Positions 46,379-59,210 of a stretch of DNA of 64,000 bases are shown piece by piece. The stretch comes from Magicicada septendecula (lineage: Eukaryota; Arthropoda; Insecta; Hemiptera; Cicadidae). The position numbers and the translations under genes are program-made. The notes under the pieces were generated by a model. That model had not been told where the DNA came from. It saw only the letters and a list, made by a program, of their open reading frames with translations, and ran no database searches. Each line of letters starts with the position of its first letter. The stretch's first letter is position 1. The stretch is taken from positions 257,825,268-257,889,267 of the forward strand of contig CM068375.1 of NCBI GenBank assembly GCA_034769895.1. Reading direction: 5' to 3'.

Positions 46379-46910
46379 ACGATTGCAACCGGCTACGTCA
46401 CTGTCTCGGTAGAGATACCCATGGTCAAGTTGTCCGAGACGAGTCACTGGCACGGTGGAAACACCTGTAAACTCGTCTCGATGTAACGGAATCTTTGTGT
46501 ATGTGATACGTGAAAAGATGACGCTTCTCGATATTCCAACCGTATACCAAACTATTAGATTAAGTTAAAAAAAATATTAAAAAATTTGCTTTAATCAGCA
46601 TTGTGTAGTGTACGTCTGATTGTTTTTACCCAATACTGTACACGTTAAAAGTACTGAATTCTTAGCGAGTTAGGTGTTTGGTAACGCTGGAGTAGGCCTG
46701 TTTCGTATATCCGCCAGCGAAACGGGGAAACCACGTAAAAAAAAGCGAAGCGTATCTTGTCCCAACTCACGGGTCGCTTGGAACGCGACGAGAGTACATA
46801 CCGTTGTTGTAATTATACGTATTTACCGCAACGATATGTACGACCCCTGATTACAAAATTCGCTACAACCAAAAAATATTTAAGTCAAAGTATTTCACTA
46901 CAAGAAATTT

Positions 46911-46911
46911 G

Positions 46912-46952
<41 letters not shown>
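46911..46952. repeat. (CA)n microsatellite
   Basis: About 18 CA units. Together with 47133-47174 it mirrors the GT tracts at 21100-21136 and 21277-21298 of the left arm. Confidence 0.95.
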
Positions 46953-46960
<8 letters not shown>

Positions 46961-47132
46961 CACGCCAACAGTACCACCATCCGCGGCTTCCGCGTACAAC
47001 ATGGGTAGAGGTGATGTAGTGGCGAGCTGTTGAAGTAGGTTAAGGAAGCGTACTGTTGCGCCATATCACCGTGATTCATTACGACACGATTCGATCGATA
47101 GAACCGTTGCGTCATAATATTGCGCAACAGTA

Positions 47133-47174
<42 letters not shown>
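47133..47174. repeat. (CA)n microsatellite
   Basis: About 21 CA units in the right terminal repeat. Confidence 0.95.
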
Positions 47175-47176
<2 letters not shown>

Positions 47177-47404
47177 CGCCAACAATACACCCCTCCACGG
47201 CCTCCGCGTACAACGTGTGGAGTATACGAGGCCATCGATGGCTGAGGGGGAGGAGGTGGTGTCGAGCTATTGAAGTAGGTCAAGTGGAACCGTTTCATCA
47301 TATTATTGCGCAACAGTATGATGCAATAGTTACCCTCGTTAATAGAACAAGAGAGGGGGGATTGTCCGTCTATATACACGAGGTTCGTTCGCTAAACCCC
47401 GAGC

Positions 47405-47905
47405 ACGAGCCCCGAATACGAACCGACCGAGACCGAAACGAACGAGAACTAGACCGAAAAGAACGAGAACTAGACCGAAACGAACGAGATCTAGACCGAA
47501 ATGAACGACAACTAGACCAAAATGAACGAACTGCACCGAAATGAACGTGAACTAGACCGAAACGAAAAGCCCGACCACGAACTGACCGAGACCGAGATGA
47601 ACGAGAACGAGACCGAAGTGAACGAGAACTAGACCGAATTGAACGAGAACCAGATCCGTCACGATCTACTCTGATGACCGGATCGACGACCTCACGATCG
47701 GCCATGACCTACCTCATGGACCGATATACATATAACAGGTATTTTGGAACGTTATTTTTGTGGAACGGATATAACAGTCACTGAAGAGTTGATATACCTG
47801 TTCCGCACTAACCGAAATGAACGAGAACGACAGAATTTGCGAAAAAATTTGCACACACACACACACACACAGACCGAGACCGAAATGAACGAGAACGAAA
47901 TAATT
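47405..47905 (-). repeat. About 21-bp minisatellite in the right terminal repeat
   Basis: Units near gaacgagaactagaccgaaac, the complement of the left array at 20049-20580. It has fewer units than the left, so the arrays have changed length independently. Confidence 0.9.
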
Positions 47906-47929
47906 TGCGAAAAAATTTGCACACAATAG

Positions 47930-48115
47930 GCGATACGGAAACAATAACACGAATAAAACAATAGGTGCTGCTGGAACAATAACAACGCTAATACATTAGG
48001 CGATACGGAAACAATAGGCGATATGGCAACAATGGCATGACTAACACAATAGGCGCTACGGAAGCAATAGCATCGTTAAAACATTAGGCGATACGGATAC
48101 AATACACGGTACTAA
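47930..48115 (-). repeat. 18-bp minisatellite in the right terminal repeat
   Basis: Units near ggcgatacggaaacaata, the complement of the array at 19858-20035. Confidence 0.85.
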
Positions 48116-48559
48116 AACAAGACAGCCTGCCCCGCCCTCCGCCGGTAAAAGTTGGAGAGGATACGGAGCCGGTGGTACTAAAACAATAGACAATACGGAA
48201 ACAATAGACAGCCTGCCACGCCCCCCCCCGGTAAAAGTTGAAGAGGATACAGAGCCAGTGGTGGACAGGGGGTGGTGGAATACTGAAACAGTGGTTGACG
48301 AGTGGGGTAAGTCGTGACGTCATGTCATGATCAGCCTGCCCCGCCCCCTGGTGCCCCCTCGGTAACCGTTGGGGAAAATACTGAACCACTTCAATTGTGT
48401 TTTATATTAGTTGACATGGAAGTGTTCCGTATCCTCCCCAACATACTACTGATTTCCTTCGTTGTTTAATAGTTAACGTTCTGCTAAATGGGAAAAGAAA
48501 CGGATTCATGTCCCGAAGCAGGTATGCACGGTCCAACTAGGATCCTGTCACTACGTTTG

Positions 48560-51500
48560 AAGTGCTATGTATGCTATAATGCTGACAGAAAATGTCAGAA
48601 TTACGTCCATTTACAAGTCTTTGTCCAAATTTCAAATTTAAAATTCCCTATAAGTTAAAATAGGGAAGAATTGCATTAACTCAACCAAGAGAATAAATAA
48701 AGAAAGAAGGAATGTAACAAATAAAGTGAATAGAAATTGAGGTTCATGATTGAGAAGAATAATTAGTTTAAAACATTATGCAAACCCTATGCAATAACTT
48801 AACAATGACATCAAACCATTAATAGACGATTATAGGTGACTTGACTCTGACCATAACTTCAATGTAAGTTAATGACATAAGCAAAGATAACCAGGAGAGT
48901 GAAATTAAATCTGTTATTAATATGATTTAATAATGTGTAAAAGATAACAAACAGTTTGTACATTATCTACTATTTGTGTAAGTAATATAGACACAGGGAT
49001 GTCAGAAAAACTGATAATCACCAATAATCTTGTCAAAATAATATAAAATAGAAACTGGAAAAGAAATACCAAACAAATGAATAATAATAACAATGTTAGT
49101 ACATGTAAATAATTAAGTAAAATCTATAAAAAGCAACTATGAAATGGACCCATTGTTGAAGCCAGAATAGGGACACATAACCTAGAGTAACAAGCATATT
49201 GCACTTAGAATGATAAGAATGGATAACAAAAATGTTATTAAACCATGTTCTATTGTAAGGTAATTAAACTAGAGATTATAAGGATCATACTAGTAATAAG
49301 AATAATTACCAAGAAGAGATTTGTACTTGTGATTAGTGTAAATGAACATACTGAAATGGACAGATTGAAATTACACAATAACCAATCTAAAAAACCTGTA
49401 GCAATATTAATAAAAAAGGAAAGATATGGGTATCAGTAGGATCAATGATATGTGATATCACTAATATAATATAAACCAATAATTATTATCATGAAAGTAA
49501 GTCATAATAATGAAAATTAAAAATACTTGTAATTTAGCACTAGATGCAAGAACTATTGATAAATTAACAACAAATGGGAATATCATGGTACAAACCAAAA
49601 CCTTGTAAAACTTTATAATTATTGTGATGACCATGTATGTAAGAGGTAATGACTTAAAAAACGATTATGTAATGTATAATGAATACAAATAATGTGACAC
49701 CCAATAGTGCATAGCCATGGGCTGTTATAAAGAATAAATGTAAGAAAATAACAATGTAATAACTAAAACTGAGGTGATCAGAAGTTGTAATGGTCATGTC
49801 AGAATAATTTGTCATAATATAAATGGTTAAGAAACCACTATTAAAAGACAATAAGCAAAACTAATTGGTAGAGTCATAGGCCAAGATGCCTAGCCAAGTT
49901 ATTTGTAATGTTTATTAGGAATAAACATTTACTTATGTCAAATGTAATATTGTAACAGTGATAAGATGTAGCAGACAACAATTATGAATGATGATATTAT
50001 AGTAAAAGGAAGTAATATTAATAAAAAATGGGAATTAAAATGTAGTAACTGATATTGAGTCTAAACAGCCAAAGACAATTTTTATCAAAATACAACTTTT
50101 TAACTGATTGTAAAGAGTTCATACTCGAGTATCAGGGAGTAATCATCAATGTTCATTGAAATTGATTTATATAAATAAATAAAACAAACATTATTATAGA
50201 TAAATAGACAATCAGAAATGTTAGTAATTTTTTTTTATTAATAATCATCAAATACATATGGTGTGGGAAATCAAATTGTTCGTCTCAGAAAGCCCTGAGC
50301 AATGGTAATAATGAATTGTTAATTAGACCAAAGATAAGTGGACAATACTAATTATAAAGAATTAATAATATACAATCCCTTGGGCATCATAATGTAAACC
50401 AATTTATCATAATCTCAAACCCAGTCAAAAGACGCGTTGAAGGCGTCTATTTTGTCGACATGTACCGAAGAGTTATGGAAATTGAGAAAATTAACCAATC
50501 AGCGATCATCATCGAGCATTAAAAGCCAGATTCGTACACCGAAGAGGACACAGTTCATCTCAGTATCCAGACAGGTAAGCCACGCCGGTCCTGGAACCAA
50601 TTTTAGAATTCACACCGACCAGCTGACGGGGAACGATAACCTCAAAAAGTGAACGTTAGGTTATGCCGGTAGTAAACAAAGTCGGGTTAACCTTATATCA
50701 GTGATTATGTACGGAGTATGTGCTCATAGGTAGTGAACTAAATATTAATAAAAAAAGTTAAAAGTGCAATTACGAAAAAAAGGAAAATACAAGCAAGTAT
50801 AGTGATAACTAAACTCTATTTAGAGCAAATATGACTTGCACAATAAAAAATTTTATTGACTACAATTAATAAGACTTATCGAATAAATCGAAAGATAATT
50901 AAATACGAAAAATAAGGAATATTGGACCTTATCAGTTTAATTAATTTATTAATTGCTAAAGGAGTTAGCGACAGTTGACTTTATTTATAAAGGTTATTCA
51001 ATTATTTGATAGATTTCATAAAAAACGATGAAGGAAACATTTTCATATGAACACTAAGAGTGCAATGAACCTTATTATTTTGATTAATATATTAACAATT
51101 TAAGAAGTGTGACGAAAGCTAATTATAATTTTAATATTCGTCCACAGACATAATGAACTTTATCAGAGATAATTAATAAAATAATTTATAATGAAACTTA
51201 AGAAAGAGTTAACCAGTATTGTATTAATCAATGTGTTCCTAGTTAAAGGAATTTAATAACAAGCTGAACATGCTTACCAGAGTTATTTGTTTACCTGATT
51301 AAATTCATCCAATATAAAGAATCAGATGATTTTCTATGAACACTGAAGAGAGTCATAACTTTATTAAACTTGTAATTTTATATGTTGTTGAAAAAGTATT
51401 ATTAATTTTAGGTCCACTGATCTCTGTTCAGTACGCCAAATTAACCTACAATGTTGGCGCAACGTGTCTGACAATTTTATGTTATTAGTTAAGATGTATT

Positions 51501-52100
51501 TATTAATGTAATCACTCTCCTACTACTCGATGATTATACTGTAGTAGTATAATGATTCAGTTTTTGTTTTTTTGTATCTTGCAGTGTAAAAGGACCTAAA
51601 GTTTAGATGAAACTTTTAACCAAAAAATAACGTTTATGTTCTGAATACTAAGAATCAGAATAACCAACCCTGAGATAAAAGAGTTTGATGAAGCTAATAA
51701 TTATTGTAAAATGGACAAAATGTCAATTTTAATTATTCTTTAAAGTAAATTCATGAGCATTATCGAACAATAAACCACATTTTTATCCAATAAAAGGAGT
51801 TAACTAAATGATTTCAGTAGACTAGACAATTACAGGTTAGGTGGACAGCTCGCAACAGTTGGTACTGTTGGTAGCGGCAATTGAGATAATTTAAATTATT
51901 TTAAATTTAAATTACCATCTCAACTCTGCATAATTAACAGGACTTTATTCCCAGTAAGTACATCGCTAATAAATGAAATCTACCTTCAGCGAGAAGTCAA
52001 CTTAGCCGATTCGTCTCATCAACTGAAGCACGTCGAATTACAAAATACAAGTGAACATTTTTGTAAATAAAGAAGAAGAGTTTCACCACAACTAATCAAG
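48560..52100. other. Long purine-biased, gene-poor segment
   Basis: Plus strand rich in A and G and poor in C for over 3 kb, similar in style to 10300-12560. A CpG-richer patch at 50420-50650 has an open frame (MKASILSTCTEELWKLRKLT) running to a good splice-donor-like CAGGTAAGC at about 50572. No domain recognised. May be an old retroelement or a host non-coding gene. Confidence 0.35.
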
Positions 52101-53790
52101 ATCGAATTTTAATTTGTCATACAAGTTATTAATAAAATAAATAACAAAAATAGTAATAATAATCGAACTTTAAAATTTTAATTCAACCAAGTTATAAAAC
52201 CGTTAAGAGAGAGGGAATCTTGTCACCTTACAACGTTTCTCTACATCTGTACCAACCAATATACGATAATACTGACTTTAAACGTTTAGAAACTTCCAAC
52301 GCCTTTCTGCCTTTAACACGGGAGCTTATAAATAACTCAGGATAAGTTCGTTAGTGCTAATATCGAGTAATTACTTAAACTAAAGATTTCTTTCAACGGC
52401 TGTAGAGTTTCGTTTCTGTTTTGATAAAATATTTGGCGCACAAAGAAACTAAAACTTAATTCCTATTTACTATATAAAAACAATATTTACATTATTTGTA
52501 CTCATTACTAGAGAAACAGCTAATATAATCGTTAATAAATCTTATTACTTTTAATAGTAAACGTTTTAATAGTAATTAACCACACGGTAAATATTATTTT
52601 CTTCTCAATCGCGGGAATATATTAAGCATGTGGAGTTTGTGAATTCCTTTTGGGGTACTCTGTTGAACGTCTTTTACGCGACAGGGAACATCATTAAATT
52701 TTTATGCGGATAACAATAAGTTTTGTATTTTCCTTCATCGCCTCAAGTGCATTTACAATATTTATCGTAAGAGGCGGAAAAAACAAAGCAAATTTTTCTT
52801 AATTAATTCTCACTGATTGTTATCGAGTCCTCAAAAACATCAGACAACATTTTTCTTTAATCCGTTTCAAGTTCTTCTTTTTCCTCAAACGGGTTATTCA
52901 GAATTTAACTTTGTTGATTAATCAAAATTACAAACTATTAATCTATAAATAATTGTAACGTTTCTAAAGTCTTTATAAAGCTCACTCAGGAACATAAGTG
53001 CACACAATGACCTAGTGATCCAATTACGTTTGATACAATGTATGTGTGTTTTGTAGGTATGTGCTTTGTGTGCAAACGCACACAAAACATGTAAAAATGT
53101 TAAAATATGCCTGACTCACAAAAATGAACTGGTTGACTCCATCATTGTTCAGTTTTCTTGTTTTCTTGTCATTACTGCAACATTCCTGTTCTGACACTAT
53201 CTTTGTTTGTTGTTTCCAAGTTTTCTGAGTAACACAATTCATATATGGTGTTACAAAAGTTCCGACAAGCTGGTTTATTCTGATTAACGGTTTTGCATAT
53301 TTACATTAATTTCCAAGTATACTATTTTGTAAAACTCTGTCTTTCTTGGAATGCTATTGGTGTAAAGTACACATCAATTGACGGATCAGATCCATATTAC
53401 ATGATGCGTACAGTTTTTGTTGAATTTGTTAACCTCAGATATTCAGTAGACACTAAAAAATATACAAATGCAATTAATAATCGACTGAGGACGTTATACA
53501 TTAAAAGTATACTTGGGCGCTGCAAATAAGAATTATACAGCGAGTTCTGACTTAACTAAGCACGCTGTGGTGTGGCAGGAAATTGCTGTACACGGGAGTT
53601 GTTTGTTCAATATCCTTTAGTCACCCCATATTGTGGCAAAGTTATTCTTAAATTAACTTCGACAGAATTCTCAGCATCTAAGCATTTTAACTGTACTGAC
53701 GGATTGCCGACTGAAAATTGTAATTATTATACAAGGCTCGTAATGTACGTACGCACAATGTACAAAATACACGTAAGTGACAATCAATGT
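52101..53790. other. No recognisable feature
   Basis: AT-rich. Short frames without family motifs. A local imperfect hairpin around gtgtgcaaacgcacac lies near 53070. Confidence 0.45.
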
Positions 53791-54220
53791 GGATTTAATT
53801 GCCAATATTGATCTGAGCTACAGGTGGAAAACGATCGCATGGAATAAACTGTCAGGCTCAAATACAGGGTCCTTTGCCATGTCTAGTACAGTGGTGAGGG
53901 TAACTCTTTTTAGTTAAATCCTGCAGGTGGTCAAATGAATAATGAGTAACTATGATGGGAGTGCGTGGAAAAAACATCAAATACAGCGAACAAGAAAATC
54001 GGTTTGTTAATCGATTTCCGGTTGATTTCTATTTAGCCAACGTATGATAAAAGTAACGACTTGTCTGTCGGGAGACCCAAGCATCGCTGGATTGACGCAG
54101 TGGCAAGTGATGCTGATACTTTACTTAAAATAAACCGATGGACATCAATAGCCAAGGACAGGGAAAATGGAGGCGGATGATTATAGAGGCTAAGGTTCGA
54201 CTCCGAACTGTGACGCCATA
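53791..54220 (+). pseudogene. LINE 3' terminal remnant
   Basis: Near the end one frame reads GRPKHRWIDAVASDADTLLK, then RWTSIAKDRENWRRMIIEAK. This is the C-terminal signature of many LINE polyproteins (GRP..RW.D.V..D, A.DR..WR..V.EA). A stop follows, then the GAA tract, as expected for a 5'-truncated insertion with a simple-repeat tail. Upstream parts are too decayed to place. Confidence 0.7.
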
Positions 54221-54325
54221 GAAGAAGAAGAAGAAGAAGAAGAAGAAGAAGAAGAAGAAGAAGAAGAAGAAGAAGAAGAAGAAGAAGAAGAAGAAGAAGA
54301 AGAAGAAGAAGAAGAAGAAGAAGAG
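54221..54325. repeat. (GAA)35 microsatellite
   Basis: Uninterrupted GAA/AGA repeat of about 105 bp following the LINE tail: likely the element's 3' tail, expanded. Confidence 0.97.
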
Positions 54326-54854
54326 TAACGACAACTTAAGTAATGAGTTCAACACGGACAGTCTTTTCAGTCTTTTAAATTTACTCAGTCACTATTAAAC
54401 TAGTTCAGTGCCACACAAAGTAGACAGATATTTGTTAAGCCGTTGCATAACTTCTGGCTGATACGAGTAACCTCCTGCTTCACGTTTTGATGCCAAGGTC
54501 AAAGCAAATGAACTGTTTTCTAACATAGGACGAAATGTTAGAAACAAGTTACAGCATTATGATGAAATCGTTCGAGAGCTTCTATTTCGGAATGCTTGCA
54601 GATTCCCAAAGATGATTTCAATTACATTTGTCCGCAAATTATGGTTTTGCCGAGAATTTTATTTCTAGTGGCTTTTGTCCTATGTAACTATAAAAGTGGA
54701 AATAAAATGTGACATACTTACGTATTCAGTGAACACCCCAATATCCGTGGAATTCGATGTCGCGATCGCCGCGGATAACCTACAAAGTGTACAAAAATGG
54801 AAATAGAGTAATGAAAATCGCTTATTAACTTAAAATGTTTACTTAAAATAAAGC

Positions 54855-54905
54855 AATACAGTAAAACCCCGTTAAGACTCTCATCAAGGGACCTCGTGAA
54901 AACCG
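54855..54905 (+). repeat. Possible terminal repeat of a second pogo/mariner-like fragment
   Basis: CAGTAAAACCCCGTTAAGAC followed by CTCGTGAAAACCGCG resembles a Tc1/pogo-type terminus. No partner end was found. Confidence 0.3.
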
Positions 54906-55319
54906 CGTACAAAGTAGGATATTACCAAAGAGCGATTTATTCATACTGAAACTATGTAACTAGTAATCACATTGTCTATGCAGTTTAAATTCTAATTCAC
55001 ACGAACTGATATTTCGTCAGAAGAGTTGTACAGATAAAGAATTGTTTTATGTGCATCATCGACCTATCATCTGCATTGAATGTTTCTGAAGTTACTACCT
55101 GTACAAAATGTTAGGCTTATAAAAATCAAAGTGAACGTCTCCCACGTTTTCATGCGTAGCAGGGATTAAATTCAGGAATGAATTACTGCAAACGTATGAA
55201 TTAAAATATATATACAAAAATACATGTCACTAAAGCCACTGCTGATCTGTCGGCAAACATCACAAATAACGTTCGGCGACAGTATCCAATATTTCACATC
55301 CGTTAACTAAGCTAGTGTG

Positions 55320-55690
55320 CGGAGCACAAAGGATGGCGAGACCTGCCAGCTGCGCAGAGGCAAGGGCATAGTATCACGTGATGTATCAGCCAATAAGAGC
55401 CAGTCAATCGTTTCGCTTACTGGCTGTCGCAGTGTAACACTCTGTCTCTGCGCAATGTGCTTTCACGTTTCGCCTTTATATGTGCTCCCGGGTATAGTAA
55501 AAAACAACGGCTTTCAATTATACCGCGTAAACATAAAGACAAACATACTGAGAAAATTAAACTTTGCCAGTAAATGTTCCCGCAGTCGCAGTAAACTATA
55601 CATATGCCCGGTTGAGTCATGGTAACCGGCTGCCGAGCGACAAACAGTACTGTGCCTGTCGGTGAGCGTGACACACTCCGTCCCTCAGAC
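55320..55690. promoter_or_regulatory. CpG-rich island, possible promoter of unknown transcript
   Basis: GC-richer than its flanks, with a CCAAT-type word (gccaataagagccagtcaat), a direct contrast to AT-rich DNA on both sides. No TATA box or downstream coding frame could be tied to it. Confidence 0.3.
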
Positions 55691-56429
55691 GTACCTTTTG
55701 TAATTAAACCTAAATTACAAATAATAAATTAAATATAAATAATGTATAATAGTGTAATGTGTGTTGATAAGTAAAATTTTTCTGGTAGTTATAAAATTTT
55801 TTTTGTTTAATTAATTAATTAATTGTATGCTTTTCAATTATTTTTGATTAAATAGGTGAGATTTTGCGTTTTTGAAAATATTTGTTTCTCTAGACAATCT
55901 ATTTATGTTGTGGGATTTATTAGCTTCTCTTCTAAATTTGCTGTTCTTCTTCTTCCTTCTGGTATATTTCTTGAACGGCTCTAAATAATTCTTAGAAGAA
56001 ATAACTAACTAACATTTAATATACAAATAAATAGAAACTCTTGTAACTGAATAATTATGTTCATTTATTAACATTTAAAATTATGCGCCACATCTGATGC
56101 GCATGGACCAGGCTTTAGTTGAGCTCCGCTATGGTCGCTAATGAACACAGTGACAAAGGATAATGTTTACAAAATTAATTATTTCGGATTCTTTTAACGG
56201 TCGAAATGGTCAGAGAGGGCAAGGAACAAGATACAATGCTTACAACTATTTTTATTGCTGAAAAAGAAATAACAGAATTATGCAAATTGTCAATTATTAA
56301 AATGAAATCGAACCATCCGTCGAATGACGTCACTGACTCGATGAGGCTGTGTTCAGTCGTTGGTTAGTAATTCAAGTATGGCCGCCGTCACCTCGACTTC
56401 TGCGATGTAATGCCGACACGATTTTGGAT

Positions 56430-58800
56430 CTTCTCCCTCAGAAATAAATGAGAATTCCCTTCCCTGCGAAGTTGTCGTATTCCTGGAAAGTAGTGTGGAG
56501 TGTCCTTCCTTCTTCGGTGATGTTATTCTGTGATTGTTGGTTGGTGCAGTGTTCGGTGTTCAAATGTGTTGGATTCGTGTTCTGCCAATATGGTTTAAAA
56601 ATTCTTCAAAATGGTGGTTGCTTTCTCGTTTTCGTAACTGGTGTTATTTGTATTTGTTCTAGTTCAGTTTGGTGCTAATTATCAAATGTTGGTGTTAAAT
56701 TTCGTTTGATAACCTCTGTTACACCTTTGGAGGTTTCACTCAATGTTTTTTCACTAATTCTTACTTTTGGTCTTCTGTCAGTAATTTCTGAACTATTCAC
56801 ATTAACGATTAACAATAGACTGATGACTGAAAGTCGTCGTTTTGGGGTAATTTATTAAATGTCTTTTTCCTCTTCCCATTGTCTTTTTATAAATTTGCAT
56901 GTCTTGGATTTGTTTCAACTCCTAAATATACTTAACAAGTTGTCCTATTTATTGCTGTAACTCAATTATTTATTAATTTTACAAAAATCTAACTATTCAG
57001 CAATATTCTTAAGTTAATTTTACATAAATTGACATATAACTGGGTCTGTTTCAAGTTCAGATAAGCCTAAAATTAACAATTTTTGATATTTATTGTAGGT
57101 CTCATATTTTTTACAAATTTAGTATTTAACTGGTTTACAAGTGTATTTATGTTAATATTTCCATGAAATAATATTACTCACTCCATAATTATTGCTGGTT
57201 GTTAATAATTTGCTATTATAATACACCAATATTGATTAATTTACTTTTACTTGAGTTGAGTACTCCTTAGGCCTAGTTTTACCTATTTCCAAATAAAGTT
57301 AATTTTCTTCCTTTGTCATTACATTTGTTATCATTTGTATCTGTACTGATTACTTTTCACATTTTCGTGTTGTATAGACTAGATTCTATTCATTATATTA
57401 TGTAGTTTGATTGAATTTATTTATTTGAGTTTGACTCTATGATAGTTAATTTTGATTCACAATACTGGTTTGTTTTTCTATTGTAGGGTGTTAGTTAGTT
57501 TGACTTATACTTTTTATATGGTTTACAATTTAATAAATAAAATATACAACATTCCTATTACCTACTTGCCTTCTCTGCCTTAACAAATTTGAAAATTATT
57601 TAACATTATTTTGAACAAACATAACATCTTATATGTACTAATTTTTATATCACTTAATCATAACAAAAATATCTTATGCCTATTATTTTTTACTGTATCA
57701 TCTAATGATAACAAAATATCTTATACCTATCATATCCCCTAGACATAATTTAATTAGAAAATAAAAACATTTTATTACTAGCAATACTGTCAGTCATTAA
57801 CTGTCTTTTGTATTTATTTTTCTTCTGGTAACAACTTAACTGTAATAAAAACATCTTATATCTACTATCCTTATTTATCTAATCCTTAAAACACTTTTAT
57901 TACTAAAACTATTCTCAGTCATTAGACTGTCTTTTATTCTTATGTTTTTTATATTGTATCTCTCTACACTGATGGTAGTCTTTCTTTAAATAATTTTTAT
58001 TTCCTACACTATTTTTTTATTATAGTGTGTCACTTGTTATTCTCTACACTCACTGTAGTCTCTAACTTTTATTGTACTTATTGTGGTATTTCACCTTATA
58101 GTTTCTACACTAATGGTAGTCTTTTGTTTGTTTTTACTCGGTTCTTAAATCAGACTTACATTTAGTTTACAATTTATTTTAATTGCGTTGTATCTTGTAA
58201 CTTGAGTTACTGGGTCTAACATATATGGGTTTTAATTTAGTTTCAATTGGGTATATTGTCCTTTATCAACATTTTGGGAATAGCTCTTCTTATTTCTATG
58301 TTCTTTTTAGGAACCTTGACCTAGTTTGTCTCTTCTTTACCTCTTATATAAGTAAATTCCTCCTCTTGTGTTTTCAAGTCTTTGTGGCCTTAATTCCATG
58401 TATCTTATTTGAATATGGTCCACTTGTTATCGGTTTCGTGTCTTGGGGTTTCTCTGCTTCTTAACTTTATATTTTTCCCTTCTTAAAATTGTTTTTACCT
58501 TTTTATCTTTTTTTTTCTTACTTTTTACTGCTCCCCCAACCTACTGGGTATACTGCTGTTTATTGGGTTTTTATATTGTAGGTTATTTATCTATTGACCA
58601 AGAGTTTTCTTTGTTATTTAGTGTGATTTTATTACCATTTTATTGACTTAATGTACAGTTTCTTGTTTAATCTTTAACCATTTATTATTCTCACTCCCTA
58701 TGGACATTTTCCTCTTTATTTATGTTGTATAAGTTAAAATTTTAATGTGATAATTCTGTTATGCTACACTTTACATAACTTAAATAATTTTGATGTAATA
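56430..58800. other. Long pyrimidine-biased, gene-poor segment
   Basis: Plus strand rich in T with few A-runs or G-runs: the complement-style mirror of the purine-biased segments at 10.3 and 48.6 kb. Open frames are Phe/Leu/Val-rich by-products. A recurring phrase, tctctacact followed by tggtagtct, appears about three times at 57958-58118, hinting at local tandem structure. Confidence 0.4.
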
Positions 58801-59127
58801 TTGATAACAGTAGTTAATAGAATAGATAATAACAATCGCTGTGGTTCCGCGGAGCCACAGTTAAACAGAAGTTTCATTATTTACTCGAAATTTATTTCTG
58901 CTTATTAAACAAATTTCCGCGGGTTCCTGCGGATAAACTGCTCGCGGATAATAGAGAGTTGACTGTATTTTTAATTTTTTGTATTATTTAATCTTTGTTT
59001 AATACCTGTTATCGATATTAATTTTATAATATTGGCAGTTACAAAGGCATAGGGAAATTTAACTAGAAAAAGCATATGTATCAGAGTGGTAACCGCTGTG
59101 AAATCAACGTCGCTTATTAGGAAGCTC

Positions 59128-59210
59128 AAGCAGAATGATCACTGTTGCACACCACTATATAAAAATTATCTCGATTTATATAGTGGTGTGCAACAGTGAT
59201 CATTCTGCTT
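59128..59210. repeat. Perfect 34-bp hairpin with 15-nt loop
   Basis: 59128-59161 is the exact reverse complement of 59177-59210. The stem includes AATGATCACTGTTGCACACC. Perfect arms imply recent origin or correction. Confidence 0.9.

Larger units (their letters stand above)
19524..48450 (+). mobile_element. Polinton (Maverick) DNA transposon with nested insertions
   Basis: Element of 28.9 kb with long terminal inverted repeats (termini AGTAGTA and its complement) and a perfect 6-bp target duplication GATTTC at 19518-19523 and 48451-48456, the target length known for Polintons. All recognisable genes lie on the plus strand in the order DNA polymerase B, integrase, packaging ATPase, Polinton hypothetical, fibre-like, phospholipase A2-like, protease, penton, major capsid protein. 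After subtracting the inserted elements it would be about 15 kb, a normal family size. It is broken, with roughly a dozen breaks over the gene set, and is old judging by its diverged terminal repeats. Later insertions: Penelope-like, P-element foldback and Ty3/Gypsy. Confidence 0.93.
45990..48450 (-). repeat. Polinton right terminal inverted repeat
   Basis: Reverse complement of the left repeat, ending CATACTACT next to the GATTTC target duplication. It carries the mirror 21-bp and 18-bp minisatellites, CA tracts where the left has GT tracts, and an extra segment at about 46150-46900, including a GA microsatellite, with no left counterpart. Many substitutions and length differences separate the two arms, so the element is old. 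Confidence 0.88.
54727..58965. mobile_element. Possible pogo/Tigger-like element marked by diverged terminal repeats
   Basis: Left end CAGTGAACACCCCAATATCC at 54727, right end (complement) CAGTCAACTCTCTATTATCC at 58965, each followed inward by several CCGCGGATAA-type words. This combination is typical of pogo/Tigger termini (CAGT..A..CTC..TTATCCGCGG). If they belong together the element is 4.2 kb, but the interior shows no transposase and holds the T-biased segment, so they may instead be two fragments. Confidence 0.4.

Noticed and set aside
46885-47379. 164-codon minus-strand frame
   Set aside because: Runs through GT/CA microsatellites in the terminal repeat; low complexity only.
47056-47544. 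162-codon plus-strand open frame rich in ERELDRN units
   Set aside because: Produced by the 21-bp minisatellite and CA tract in the Polinton terminal repeat; no family resemblance and codons follow the repeat.
48560-52100. Idea that this is a second Polinton or a DNA virus insert
   Set aside because: No virion, polymerase or integrase motif and no terminal repeats found.
54125-54355. Poly-Phe minus-strand frame
   Set aside because: Shadow of the GAA microsatellite.
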